Notes: generated from the sequence alone by a model not told the origin. 14,955 nt of DNA from Candidatus Latescibacterota bacterium (GCA_012962735.1 DTXA01000295.1:1-14955), one strand, 5' to 3'. Numbered from the stretch's first letter, positions 1 to 6,986 are shown. Translations and numbers: made by a program.

Positions 1-218
1 GGAATTTGTAAAATATTGGTCGGTACGCTAAATTCAGTGTTTTGAGTATATTTAGTTTTTAAAATTTTAAATTTAGAAGCGAGTAGCTCGGCAGTAAATT
101 CTTTGGTTGAAGTTTTGCCCACGCTGCCAGTTATGTTTATAACTTTTGGTTTAAATTTATATAAAACCGCCCTTGTAGAAATGTAAAGGAGTATTTTTAG
201 AATTTTTTTGCTAATCAT
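1..218 (-). CDS. Mur ligase family protein (MurF-like), N-terminal part, runs off window
   Basis: Reading the minus strand from an ATG at 218 gives 72 codons without a stop, open at the window edge. The protein starts with a Lys/Leu-rich stretch, followed by NITGSVGKTSTK (about residues 28-39). This is the ATP-binding P-loop of Mur ligases (GxxGKTxTK), and a QNTEFSVPTNIL-like segment follows about 20 residues later, where MurF-type enzymes have N-x-E-x-G-V-P. Members join amino acids to UDP-MurNAc precursors or related substrates in peptidoglycan synthesis. Only the N-terminus is present, so the exact ligase (MurF, MurE or a divergent relative) cannot be fixed. An in-frame TAA precedes the ATG, so 218 is the first usable start. 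The amidohydrolase stop lies 10 bases upstream, which suggests co-transcription. Base composition is unlike everything after position 510. Confidence 0.75.
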   Translation of the reverse strand, partial: MISKKILKILLYISTRAVLYKFKPKVINITGSVGKTSTKEFTAELLASKFKILKTKYTQNTEFSVPTNILQI

Positions 219-228
219 TGAAACAGAT

Positions 229-510
229 TCATTTTAATTTAAAATCTAAAATTTTATTTGCATTATTAAAAAATATATTTTCACAATCTTGCTTGGCTAG
301 CTGATTCATAAATTTTTTAATGGTTTGCGAATATTCTTGGGGCTGAAAGGTTTTCTTAAATCCAATTGGTGCATCACTTCCAAATATTATTTTATGAGAA
401 CTCACTACTTTAATCATTTTGATCACATTGTCAATGGTGAGAGTCGATGTTTCAAGAAAAACATTTTTATATTGTTGAGTTATTTTTATTGCCTGATCAA
501 GTGGTTGTGA
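229..510 (-). CDS. Amidohydrolase family protein (Amidohydrolase_2/TIM-barrel), C-terminal part, cut at the junction
   Basis: The minus-strand frame ending with TGA at 229-231 is open from there to the composition switch near 510, about 93 codons. A GTG at 426 could be mistaken for the start, but good protein continues upstream of it: a segment reading YKNVFLETSTL then HKIIFGSDAPIG. NVxLETS followed by IIFGSDAP is the late barrel region of metal-dependent amidohydrolases (ACMSD/Amidohydrolase_2 type), where the Asp of GSD is the catalytic metal ligand. The C-terminal ENIFFNNANKIL matches the usual ending helix of the family (I-x-x-x-N-A-x-x-x-x). The N-terminal two thirds are absent because the coding frame meets the G+C-rich sequence. 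The substrate is unknown. Its operon partner is the Mur-ligase-like gene 10 bases downstream. Confidence 0.7.
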   Translation of the reverse strand, partial: SQPLDQAIKITQQYKNVFLETSTLTIDNVIKMIKVVSSHKIIFGSDAPIGFKKTFQPQEYSQTIKKFMNQLAKQDCENIFFNNANKILDFKLK

Positions 511-520
511 ATGATAAAGG
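505..520. other. Abrupt composition and gene junction (probable chimeric join)
   Basis: Left of this point the sequence is AT-rich and coding on the minus strand; right of it the sequence is G+C-rich and coding on the plus strand. The amidohydrolase frame runs into it from the left with no start codon. The EF-Ts frame begins at it on the right with an in-frame TGA directly before the ATG at 511, no Shine-Dalgarno sequence, and about eight family residues missing. The true breakpoint is probably within 508-516, where TGATAAAG could belong to either side. Confidence 0.8.
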
Positions 521-1089
521 TCCTTCGGGAGCGGACCGGGGCAGGAATTCTCGACTGCAAGAAGGCCTTAGAGGCTGCCGATGGGGATATGGAGGGGGCG
601 GTGCAGTATCTCCGGGAGCAGGGGATGCAGATAGCAGCCAGGAAGGCCGACCGGGCCACCAAGGAGGGACTCATCGTGGCGTACGTCCACCCCGGGGATA
701 AGCTCGGGGTGCTGGTGGAGCTGAACTGCGAGACCGACTTCGTGGCCCGCACGGAGGAGTTCCGGCGCTTGGGAAGGGACATCGCTATGCAGGTCGCGGC
801 GACCAACCCCCTTGCGGTGGATCGAGAGGGCCTTCTTGAGGATGTGGTGGAGCAGGAGAAGGGGATATACCGGGCCCAGGCCCGGAGGGAGGGCAAGCCG
901 GAGCAGGTGGTCGATAGGATCGTAGAAGGAAGGATGGAGAAGTTTTACCAGGAGAACTGCCTTTTAGAGCAGCCCTTCATCAAGGACCCGGAGCGCACGG
1001 TCAAGGACGTCGTGGCCGAGGCCATCGCCAAGCTCGGCGAGAATATAACCATAAAGAGATTCGTGCGGTACAGGCTCGGGGGAGAGTGA
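511..1089 (+). CDS. tsf: Elongation factor Ts, 5'-truncated
   Basis: EF-Ts is the guanine-nucleotide exchange factor that recharges EF-Tu during translation. The protein opens at IKVLRERTGAGILDCKKAL, the start of the N-terminal UBA-like domain, and has the EF-Tu-contacting TDFV motif at residues 75-78 (within LNCETDFVAR). It ends with the conserved NITIKRFVRYRLGE-like tail. The 192 residues plus the roughly eight lost at the front give about 200, the short form seen in Thermus, not the ~280-residue form of E. coli. The ATG at 511 is probably not the natural start: family members have a short lead (such as x-L-V/I-K) before LRERTGAG, no ribosome-binding site lies upstream, and the upstream bases belong to the unrelated AT-rich piece. 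rpsB, normally just upstream, is missing for the same reason. The stop codon overlaps the beginning of pyrH. Confidence 0.95.
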   Translation: MIKVLRERTGAGILDCKKALEAADGDMEGAVQYLREQGMQIAARKADRATKEGLIVAYVHPGDKLGVLVELNCETDFVARTEEFRRLGRDIAMQVAATNPLAVDREGLLEDVVEQEKGIYRAQARREGKPEQVVDRIVEGRMEKFYQENCLLEQPFIKDPERTVKDVVAEAIAKLGENITIKRFVRYRLGGE

Positions 1090-1091
1090 GG

Positions 1092-1799
1092 ATGTACCGG
1101 AGGGTGGTGCTTAAGCTCAGCGGGCAGGCGTTGGCCGGGGGCGAGGGCTATGGGATAGATCCCGAGGCCCTCTCCTACATAGCAGGGGAGCTTTGTTCTG
1201 TACGGGATCTGGGGGTAGAGGTAGGTGTGGTGATGGGCGGAGGGAACATCTTGAGGGGGAGCGCTCTCAGCAGGTTGGGTATGGACAGGGTTACGTCGGA
1301 CCATATGGGCATGTTAGCCACCCTCCTCAACGCTTTAGCCTTACAGGATGCCCTGGAACGGACGGGAATGGAGGCGGTGGTGCAGTCGGCCCTTCCGACC
1401 GGTGGGATGGCGGAGCAGTTCCACCGGGGAAGGGCGGTGCAATACCTCCGGGAGGGGAAGGTGGTGGTGTTCGCCGGGGGTACAGGGAATCCTTTTTTCA
1501 CCACTGACACGGCCGCAGCCCTGAGGGCCGCAGAGATAGGGGCGGAGGCCGTGTTCAAGGGCACCTATCTGGCGGACGGCGTGTACGACAAGGACCCCGT
1601 CCAGCATCCGGACGCCCGGCGGTTCGACCGGCTGACTTACCGGGAGGTGCTCCAGAGGGGCCTGGAGGTGATGGACTGGACCGCTATATCCTTCTGTATG
1701 GAACAGGGCCTGCCCATAGTGGTCTTCCGCATCGACACCGCCGGCAACTTCCGGCGAGCGGCCTTAGGGGAGGCCGTGGGTACTCTGATTTGCTTATAG
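1092..1799 (+). CDS. pyrH: Uridylate (UMP) kinase
   Basis: PyrH phosphorylates UMP to UDP with ATP in pyrimidine nucleotide synthesis; it belongs to the amino-acid-kinase family and is normally a GTP-activated, UTP-inhibited hexamer. Visible are VVLKLSG at residues 5-11, the glycine loop GGGNILRG (49-56), and the nucleotide-binding block DTAAALRAAEIGA (from 139) followed by DGVYDKDP. The length of 235 residues is normal. I chose ATG 1092 because the purine run GGGGGAG at about 1079-1085 is well spaced for it. A GTG at 1086, overlapping the tsf stop by 4 bases, would add only two residues and is possible. The usual A-T-A-I-S motif reads MDWTAISFCME here, a minor variation. The tsf-pyrH-frr order is the conserved bacterial one. 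Confidence 0.95.
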   Translation: MYRRVVLKLSGQALAGGEGYGIDPEALSYIAGELCSVRDLGVEVGVVMGGGNILRGSALSRLGMDRVTSDHMGMLATLLNALALQDALERTGMEAVVQSALPTGGMAEQFHRGRAVQYLREGKVVVFAGGTGNPFFTTDTAAALRAAEIGAEAVFKGTYLADGVYDKDPVQHPDARRFDRLTYREVLQRGLEVMDWTAISFCMEQGLPIVVFRIDTAGNFRRAALGEAVGTLICL

Positions 1800-1806
1800 G
1801 GGAGTG

Positions 1807-1827
1807 GCAAGATCCCTCCCATCTTGC
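1807..1827 (+). other. RNA hairpin in the pyrH-frr spacer
   Basis: GCAAGAT (1807-1813) and ATCTTGC (1821-1827) form a perfect 7-bp stem with a 7-base pyrimidine loop. It sits in the 64-base gap between the pyrH stop and the frr ATG, about 25 bases before the frr ribosome-binding site. There is no T-run after it, so it is not a standard terminator. It could be a processing or stability element, or chance. Confidence 0.35.
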
Positions 1828-1863
1828 AAATGAATATGGTGGAAGCTCTAAAGGGGGTGAAAG

Positions 1864-2421
1864 ATGGTCAAACAACTCAAGGAGGAGACCAGGAACAAGA
1901 TGGAGAAGAGCCTGGAGGCCTTGCGCCACGAATTCGCCCAGATCCGCACCGGTAGGGCCAGCCCAGCACTTTTAGACACCATCCGGGTGGAGTACTACGG
2001 CACGATGGTCCCCATCTCGCACATCGCAAGCGTATCGGCCCCGGAGGCCCGCCTGCTTGTCATTCAGCCCTGGGACAGGGGGATGCTCCCGGCTATAGAG
2101 AAGGCCATCTTGGGTTCGGACTTGGGGATAACCCCGTCCAACGATGGCACCGTCATCCGCCTCTCAATCCCCTCCCTAACGGAGGAGCGGCGCAGGGAGC
2201 TGGTGCGGGTGGTGAGGAGACTTGCAGAAGATGCCCGGGTCGCGGTGCGCAACATCAGAAGGGAGGCTGTGGAACGCCTCAGGAAGGCCCAGAAAGAAGG
2301 GACGCTCTCTGAGGATGAGTCACGCAGGGCCCAAAAGGAGGTGCAGGACATAACGGACGAGTACATCACGAAGGTAGAAGAGGCGTTGGCCCAAAAGGAG
2401 GCGGAGATCTTAGAAGAGTGA
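1864..2421 (+). CDS. frr: Ribosome recycling factor
   Basis: RRF splits the post-termination 70S ribosome together with EF-G. The 185-residue length is typical of the family. The sequence shows the hallmark RTGRASP (residues 28-34), VEYYGTMVPISHIASVS (start of the beta-rich domain II), LGITPSNDGTVIRLSIPSLTEERR, and the long helical C-terminal arm that packs into the three-helix domain I. The ATG at 1864 follows a GGGGGTG ribosome-binding site at about 1853-1859. Together with tsf and pyrH this confirms the conserved cluster. What follows is unusual: uppS, cdsA and dxr, often found after frr, are not here, and a short intergenic hairpin ends the cluster. Confidence 0.97.
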   Translation: MVKQLKEETRNKMEKSLEALRHEFAQIRTGRASPALLDTIRVEYYGTMVPISHIASVSAPEARLLVIQPWDRGMLPAIEKAILGSDLGITPSNDGTVIRLSIPSLTEERRRELVRVVRRLAEDARVAVRNIRREAVERLRKAQKEGTLSEDESRRAQKEVQDITDEYITKVEEALAQKEAEILEE

Positions 2422-2427
2422 GCACTC

Positions 2428-2452
2428 GAGGCTCTCCCATCGGGAGGGCCTC
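2428..2452 (+). terminator. Strong hairpin after frr (candidate terminator or attenuator)
   Basis: GAGGCTCTCCC (2428-2438) pairs with GGGAGGGCCTC (2442-2452), an 11-bp stem with one G-U pair and a 3-base ATC loop, starting 6 bases after the frr stop. The downstream TGTCGTTG is only weakly T-rich, so intrinsic termination is uncertain. An attenuator or an mRNA-processing barrier is equally possible. The hairpin lies before the chosen start of the next gene. Confidence 0.5.
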
Positions 2453-2471
2453 TGTCGTTGGGAGGTTTAAG

Positions 2472-3302
2472 ATGAAGGGTACATTGTGGAGGGGGGCCTT
2501 GGCTCTCCTGTTGGCCGCCTCCTGTGGGAAGCGGCCGATCGAGGAGATAGTTCGAGATTTGGAGAGCCCGGACGAAGCTGTCCGGAAGGAGGCGACACAG
2601 GAGCTGATATTGCGGGACAAGGATGAAGTGGTACCTCCCCTGCTCGAGGTATTGCGCACTGGAAGTCTCCGGGCCCAATATATTGCCCTACAAGTGCTAG
2701 GCCGGATGCGGGACTCCAGGGTTGTGGGGCCTATAAAGGACTTCCTCTCATCGGACAACCCCCATATGAGGGCCGTGGCCGCCGAGGCCTTGGGGAACCT
2801 GAGGGCGAAGGAGGCATTGGGGGCGTTGGAGAGAAGCCTGGGGGACAGCTCCTCCCTGGTCAGGGAGCGGGCCGCCTGGGCCCTGGGGAGGCTGGACACG
2901 GCTGGGGTCCTCCCCCCCCTGAAGGAGGCCATAAGCGACCCGTCCAGAAAGGTGCGCAGGAGCGCTTTGGTATCCCTGGCGGAGCTTTATCCCAAGTTAA
3001 AGGACGCGGAGCGCAAAGAAGAAGTGCGCGGGATCGTGCGGGAGTGCATCAAGGACCCCGCCCCGCAGGTGCGATATGTGGCCGTACAGATAGCTGGGAT
3101 TCTGCGGGACAGGGACGCCGTTCCACTGCTTATAGGACAGCTTAAAGACTCCTTCGCCTCTATCCGGCAGAAGGCAGCCCGTTCTCTGGGTCAGATAGGG
3201 GACCCAAGGGCGGTCCCCTACCTGAAAAAGATGCTCTCCTCGGAGGACATCGGGGACCAAGAGGCCGCAAAGTGGGCGCTGAGGAGAATGGAGGAACGAT
3301 GA
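2472..3302 (+). CDS. HEAT-repeat lipoprotein
   Basis: A 276-residue protein starting at ATG 2472, preceded by GGGAGG at about 2460-2465. The frame is open back to a GTG at 2418, but those codons cover the post-frr hairpin and encode no recognisable protein, so I reject that start. The N-terminus is a lipoprotein signal: Lys2, a hydrophobic core GALALLLAAS and a lipobox Cys at residue 18 (LAASC). The rest is about seven HEAT/PBS-lyase-type helical repeats, with recurring patterns such as AAEALGNLRAKEALGAL, RAAWALGRLDTAGVLPPL and KAARSLGQIGDPRAVPYL. Such solenoids are protein-binding scaffolds, so this is inferred to be a membrane-anchored adaptor outside the cytoplasmic membrane; the partner is unknown. 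Its TGA overlaps the next ATG (ATGA), showing translational coupling to the M20 gene. Confidence 0.85.
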   Translation: MKGTLWRGALALLLAASCGKRPIEEIVRDLESPDEAVRKEATQELILRDKDEVVPPLLEVLRTGSLRAQYIALQVLGRMRDSRVVGPIKDFLSSDNPHMRAVAAEALGNLRAKEALGALERSLGDSSSLVRERAAWALGRLDTAGVLPPLKEAISDPSRKVRRSALVSLAELYPKLKDAERKEEVRGIVRECIKDPAPQVRYVAVQIAGILRDRDAVPLLIGQLKDSFASIRQKAARSLGQIGDPRAVPYLKKMLSSEDIGDQEAAKWALRRMEER

Positions 3303-4459
3303 GGGAGAGGGTGTCGGAGGCCATAGATCGGGCCGGGGAGAGGCTGAAGGACCTGAGCATGCGCATATACCGCAATCCCGAGGTGGCCTGGCAGGAGCAC
3401 AAGGCCGTGGGGTGGATCTGTGAGGAGCTGGAACGGGAGGGGTTTTCGGTGGAGCGGGGCTTCTGCGGGATGGAGACGGCGTTCAGGGCCCGTCTCAAGG
3501 GAAGGGCCGGGGGGCCTGTCGTGGCCCTTCTGGCCGAGTACGACGCTTTACCGGGACTGGGCCACGCCTGTGGCCACCACCTGATAGCGGGGATGGCTGT
3601 TGGGGCCGCCTTGGGGCTGAAGGAGGTCCTGCCGGAGCTGGAGGGGGAGGTCCAGGTCCTGGGCACACCGGCCGAGGAGGGCGGTGGGGCGAAGGTGAAG
3701 ATGGTGGAGGCGGGAGCGTTCGAAGGAGTCGACGTGGCCCTTATGATGCATCCCTCCGGCCGTACCCTTCCGGCCAGGGATTCCTTAGCGGTGCAGGGGC
3801 TGGAGTTCGTGTTCCATGGAAGGGCCGCACATGCGGCGGCCGCCCCCGAACAGGGGATCAACGCATTGGACGCCGTCCTCCAGACCTTCAACTCCATCAA
3901 CGCCCTTCGCCAACAGCTCCCGGAGGACGTGAGGATACACAGCATAATTACCGACGGTGGACAGGCCGCCAACATCATCCCCGAAAGGGCGGCCATGCGT
4001 TTAGGCGTGCGCACGATCAGGCAGGAGTTCTTGGAGGAGCTGGTGGGGAAGGTAGAGAATTGCGCCGAGGGAGCGGCCTTGGCAACAGGGGCAAGGCTGG
4101 AGGTGCGGAGGCTCGAGCCTGCCTACGCCGCTGTAAAGATCAATCGCCCCCTGGCCCGGGTCGTGGAAAGGTACTTCAGGGCCTTCGGACTAGAGGTGCA
4201 CGAACCCCCCTCAAGGGGTGGTATGGGCTCCACCGATATGGGGAACGTAAGCCAGGCGGTGCCGGCCGCCCACCCTTACATCTCCATAGGACCCGAGGAC
4301 CTACCCGGTCACTCCGAGGCGTTCCACGAGGCCGGGAGGAGCCCCCTTGCCCTAGGGAGGATGTTGATAGGAGCCAAGGTACTGGCCCTAAGCGCCTTAG
4401 ATTTGCTCACAGATCGGGAGCTTTTGGATGAAGTGCGGAGGGATTTCGAGGAGGGGTAG
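3299..4459 (+). CDS. M20 family metallopeptidase/amidohydrolase (AbgB/aminoacylase-like)
   Basis: This is a 386-residue cytosolic di-zinc hydrolase of the M20 (M20D-like) group, which cleaves N-acyl-amino acids, aminobenzoyl-glutamate or small peptides. Visible in order: GLGHACGHH (residues 87-94, metal-site Cys/His region), GTPAEEGGGAK (122-132, the catalytic Glu pair E126/E127), MMHPSG (His151, likely metal ligand), a dimerisation-domain stretch starting FHGRAAHAAAAPEQG with GINALDAVLQ, and a C-terminal SHSE-equivalent reading PGHSEAFHEAG (a further metal His). The start is ATG 3299 inside ATGA, overlapping the HEAT gene; the purine-rich GAGGAGAATGGAGG upstream supplies the ribosome-binding site. 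There is no signal peptide. The stop abuts the deacylase ATG. The substrate cannot be read from sequence; the neighbour suggests N-acyl amino acids or peptides. Confidence 0.88.
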   Translation: MRERVSEAIDRAGERLKDLSMRIYRNPEVAWQEHKAVGWICEELEREGFSVERGFCGMETAFRARLKGRAGGPVVALLAEYDALPGLGHACGHHLIAGMAVGAALGLKEVLPELEGEVQVLGTPAEEGGGAKVKMVEAGAFEGVDVALMMHPSGRTLPARDSLAVQGLEFVFHGRAAHAAAAPEQGINALDAVLQTFNSINALRQQLPEDVRIHSIITDGGQAANIIPERAAMRLGVRTIRQEFLEELVGKVENCAEGAALATGARLEVRRLEPAYAAVKINRPLARVVERYFRAFGLEVHEPPSRGGMGSTDMGNVSQAVPAAHPYISIGPEDLPGHSEAFHEAGRSPLALGRMLIGAKVLALSALDLLTDRELLDEVRRDFEEG

Positions 4460-6007
4460 ATGGTGGACGTGCTCATAAGGGGTGGGATGATCTTAGATGG
4501 GACCGGTGGAGAGCCCTTCAGGGCGGACCTGGCGGTGGAGGGGGATAGGATAGTCGATATCGGGAACCTCCCTCACGCCCGGGCCCGTAGGGTCATCGAT
4601 GCCGAGGGGTTGTTCGTAGCCCCGGGCTTTGTGGACCCACACACCCACGCCCACGACGAGGCGGAGGGAGGGGTCCTCAAGATCCCCGATGCGGACAACT
4701 TCCTGCGCCAGGGGGTTACCACGGTCGTGGCCGGCAACTGCGGAGGGTCCCCCCTGCCGGTGGGGGAGCACTTGGAGCAGGTGGACGACATGGAGATCCT
4801 CACAAACTACGCTCTTTTAGTGGGACACGGCTCGGTGCGCAAGGCAGTGATGGGCCTAGCGGCCAGGCCAGCCACAACCGAGGAGCTGAAGCAGATGAGG
4901 GAGCTGGTCCGGCGGGCTATGGAGGAGGGAGCTCTGGGGATGTCCACAGGTTTTATGTACATCCCTGGAGCTTACGCCCCCTTGGAAGAGGTCATAGCTT
5001 TAGCCAAGGAGGTGGCCCGCCGGAGCGGGGTCTTCACTAGCCACATCAGGGACGAGGGAGCCCGGCTTTTGGAGTCCGTAGAGGAGGTGGTAAGGGTCTG
5101 CAGGGAGGCCGAGGTCCCCGCCCAGATATCCCACCTGAAGGCCTGGGGGAGGGGGGGATGGGGCAAGGCAGAGGCCGTCCTGGAGCTTTTGGACGGGGCC
5201 AGAACCCAGGGGCTTCCGCTCACCTCGGACCAATACCCCTATACGGCCAGCTACACAGGGCTTCAGTCGCTCGTCCCGGAGTGGGGGCTGGCCGAAGACA
5301 AGCTGGAGGAGCGACTGAAGGACCCGGAACAGGGGAGGGTCCTGAGAAAGGGCATAGCAGAAAAGATGGACCTGGCCGGAGGGCCCGAGGCGATACTTAT
5401 AACCCTCTGCGAGGCCCGTCCCGAGCTGGAGGGTAAGACCTTGATCCAGGCAGCAGAGGAGATGGGGAAGGACCCGATTGGGGCGGTGGAGGAGCTCGTG
5501 CTCTCCGGGTCGGTCTCGGCCGTATATTTCTCGATGAGTGAGGAGGAGGTAAAGGCGATCGCCCGCCACCCGGCGGTTATGGTGGGCTCGGACGGACACC
5601 TGCGGCGATTCGGCGTGGGGGTTTCCCATCCACGCAACTACGGCACCTTCCCCAAGGCTTGGAGGTGGTTCGTGAGGGAGGAGAAGTTCTGGACCCCCCA
5701 AGAGGCGGTGCGGAGGATGTCGGGGATGGCAGCGGAGAAGTTCGGGCTTAAGGGAAAGGGTTTCCTGAAAAAGGGGTACTTCGCCGACGTCGTGGTTTTC
5801 CATCCCGAGGAGTTCCGGGACCTGGCTACCTTCCGGGATGGCCACAGGTACCCGGAGGGGGTCTTGTACGTCCTCGTCAACGGAAAGGTGGCCGTCGAGG
5901 AGGGCCGGACGGCGGAGCGAGGGTACGGAAGGGTGTTAAGACGGGGGGATAACGGTGGCGCTTTGGGTCCAGGAGCCGCCTGCGGTGTCCCTGTCGGCGT
6001 ATCTTAA
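4460..6007 (+). CDS. N-acyl-D-amino-acid deacylase (D-aminoacylase family)
   Basis: An amidohydrolase-superfamily enzyme of 515 residues that releases D-amino acids from N-acyl-D-amino acids; the family also includes dipeptidase-like members. Seen: PGFVDPHTHAHD (H61/H63, first metal ligands), AGNCGGS with Cys94, the bridging Cys typical of D-aminoacylase, SHIRDEG (H195), SHLKAWG (H225), GSDGH with catalytic Asp378, and HPRNYGTFPK, a diagnostic family motif. The C-terminus returns to the small beta domain (VLVNGKVAVEEG). The ATG directly follows the M20 TAG, with GAGGAGGGG as ribosome-binding site. Family proteins usually end soon after G-R-V-L-R-R. Here about 20 low-complexity residues follow, overlapping the next small ORF, so the tail may be non-functional or an old read-through. 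Together with M20 it suggests use of N-acylated or peptide-bound amino acids. Confidence 0.92.
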   Translation: MVDVLIRGGMILDGTGGEPFRADLAVEGDRIVDIGNLPHARARRVIDAEGLFVAPGFVDPHTHAHDEAEGGVLKIPDADNFLRQGVTTVVAGNCGGSPLPVGEHLEQVDDMEILTNYALLVGHGSVRKAVMGLAARPATTEELKQMRELVRRAMEEGALGMSTGFMYIPGAYAPLEEVIALAKEVARRSGVFTSHIRDEGARLLESVEEVVRVCREAEVPAQISHLKAWGRGGWGKAEAVLELLDGARTQGLPLTSDQYPYTASYTGLQSLVPEWGLAEDKLEERLKDPEQGRVLRKGIAEKMDLAGGPEAILITLCEARPELEGKTLIQAAEEMGKDPIGAVEELVLSGSVSAVYFSMSEEEVKAIARHPAVMVGSDGHLRRFGVGVSHPRNYGTFPKAWRWFVREEKFWTPQEAVRRMSGMAAEKFGLKGKGFLKKGYFADVVVFHPEEFRDLATFRDGHRYPEGVLYVLVNGKVAVEEGRTAERGYGRVLRRGDNGGALGPGAACGVPVGVS

Positions 6008-6146
6008 GGAGTGTGATACAAGTGCGACCCTGTGGGCGGATTCCCTTACAGCTCGGGGACTCGGCGTGGTGAGCGGCCTGGACAGGAAGGCCGTGAGTTT
6101 AGAAGGCCTGATCCTTATGGACGCCCCTTTGGTCCCGGGTAGGTAG
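5955..6146 (+). CDS. Small hypothetical protein overlapping the deacylase 3' end
   Basis: A 63-codon frame starting at GTG 5955, with GGGGGG at about 5942-5947 as a plausible ribosome-binding site. The first 53 bases overlap the deacylase tail in another frame; the rest is otherwise unexplained sequence before the PIG-L gene. The predicted protein is not low complexity and has a hydrophobic-turn pattern near its end (RGLGVVSGLDRKAVSLEGLI). Third positions are G+C-rich like the neighbouring genes, in favour of real coding. I do not recognise the family. It may be a remnant of a longer gene or a small conserved protein. No signal peptide or membrane segment is visible. Confidence 0.45.
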   Translation: MALWVQEPPAVSLSAYLKECDTSATLWADSLTARGLGVVSGLDRKAVSLEGLILMDAPLVPGR

Positions 6147-6186
6147 GATCAAACCTCTCTTGAGATAGACCGTCATAGGAGGCTCT

Positions 6187-6978
6187 ATGCGCATATTGGC
6201 TGTGCACGCACATCCTGATGATGTGGAGTTCCTCTGCGCCGGGACCCTGGCGCTTTTAGCCCGGGAGGGCCAAGATGTCCACATAGCCACCATCTCCAAC
6301 GGGGACTTGGGAAGCGTGGAGCTCCGTCCCGAGGAGATATCCGCCATAAGGAAGGAGGAGGCGAGGAGGGCGGCCTCTATAATAGGAGCTATGTATACCT
6401 GCTTGGACTTCGGAGACTTCCGGATATTCGTGGACCATCCCACCAGGCAGCGTGTTACAGAGCTTCTGCGCAGGGTCCAGCCCGAGATCGTGATCACCGC
6501 CTCCCCTCAGGACTACATGAGCGACCACGAGAACACCAGCGCCTTGGTCAGGGACGCCTGTTTCTTCGCCCCCGCCTCGAACTATGACACCGGTGCCGAG
6601 GACCCGGCTCCCCCTGTGAAGTCCATACCTTACCTGTACTATACCGATCCTATAGAAGGAAAGGACTTCTTGGGCAACCCCGTCCCCGTGCACTTCATAG
6701 TGGACATAAGCGAGGCTATAGACATCAAGGAAAGGATGCTCAAGTGCCATGCCTCACAGAGGGAGTGGCTTCTGAAGCACCACGGAGTGGACGAATACAT
6801 AGAGTCCATGAAGCGATGGAGCGCTCACCGAGGCAAGGAGATAGGCACAGCCTACGGCGAGGCCTTCCGCCAGCATCTGGGACACGCATACCCCCAGGAC
6901 AATGTTCTACAAAAGCTCTTGGGGGATAAAGTCCACCTGGTCGGGAGGGCTGACACCTCCCGGGATGACGTACTGTAG
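6187..6978 (+). CDS. PIG-L/LmbE family deacetylase
   Basis: A 263-residue zinc-dependent N-deacetylase of the PIG-L/LmbE family, which acts on N-acetylglucosaminyl or similar amide substrates. The zinc motif AHPDDVE is at residues 8-14 (His9, Asp12, with Asp11 as likely catalytic base), and the third ligand region is DYMSDHENT with His114. RILAVHAHPDD is the usual first strand. The central PYLYYTDP and the DIKERMLKCHASQ helix are typical of larger LmbE members. The ATG at 6187 is preceded by AGGAGG at 6177-6182, the strongest ribosome-binding site in this part of the window. No signal peptide is seen, so it is cytosolic. The exact substrate is unknown; sugar, glycolipid or thiol-cofactor precursors are all possible. 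The next gene downstream is broken. Confidence 0.9.
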   Translation: MRILAVHAHPDDVEFLCAGTLALLAREGQDVHIATISNGDLGSVELRPEEISAIRKEEARRAASIIGAMYTCLDFGDFRIFVDHPTRQRVTELLRRVQPEIVITASPQDYMSDHENTSALVRDACFFAPASNYDTGAEDPAPPVKSIPYLYYTDPIEGKDFLGNPVPVHFIVDISEAIDIKERMLKCHASQREWLLKHHGVDEYIESMKRWSAHRGKEIGTAYGEAFRQHLGHAYPQDNVLQKLLGDKVHLVGRADTSRDDVL

Positions 6979-6986
6979 GAGGGACT

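Noticed and set aside
424..426. GTG 426 as the start of the minus-strand amidohydrolase
   Set aside because: Family-like protein (YKNVFLETSTL) continues in the same frame upstream to the junction, so this GTG is an internal Val.
2418..2471. GTG 2418 as start of the HEAT gene (4-base overlap with frr)
   Set aside because: It would place 18 extra residues, encoded by the hairpin region, before a clean lipoprotein signal peptide with its own ribosome-binding site at 2460-2465.
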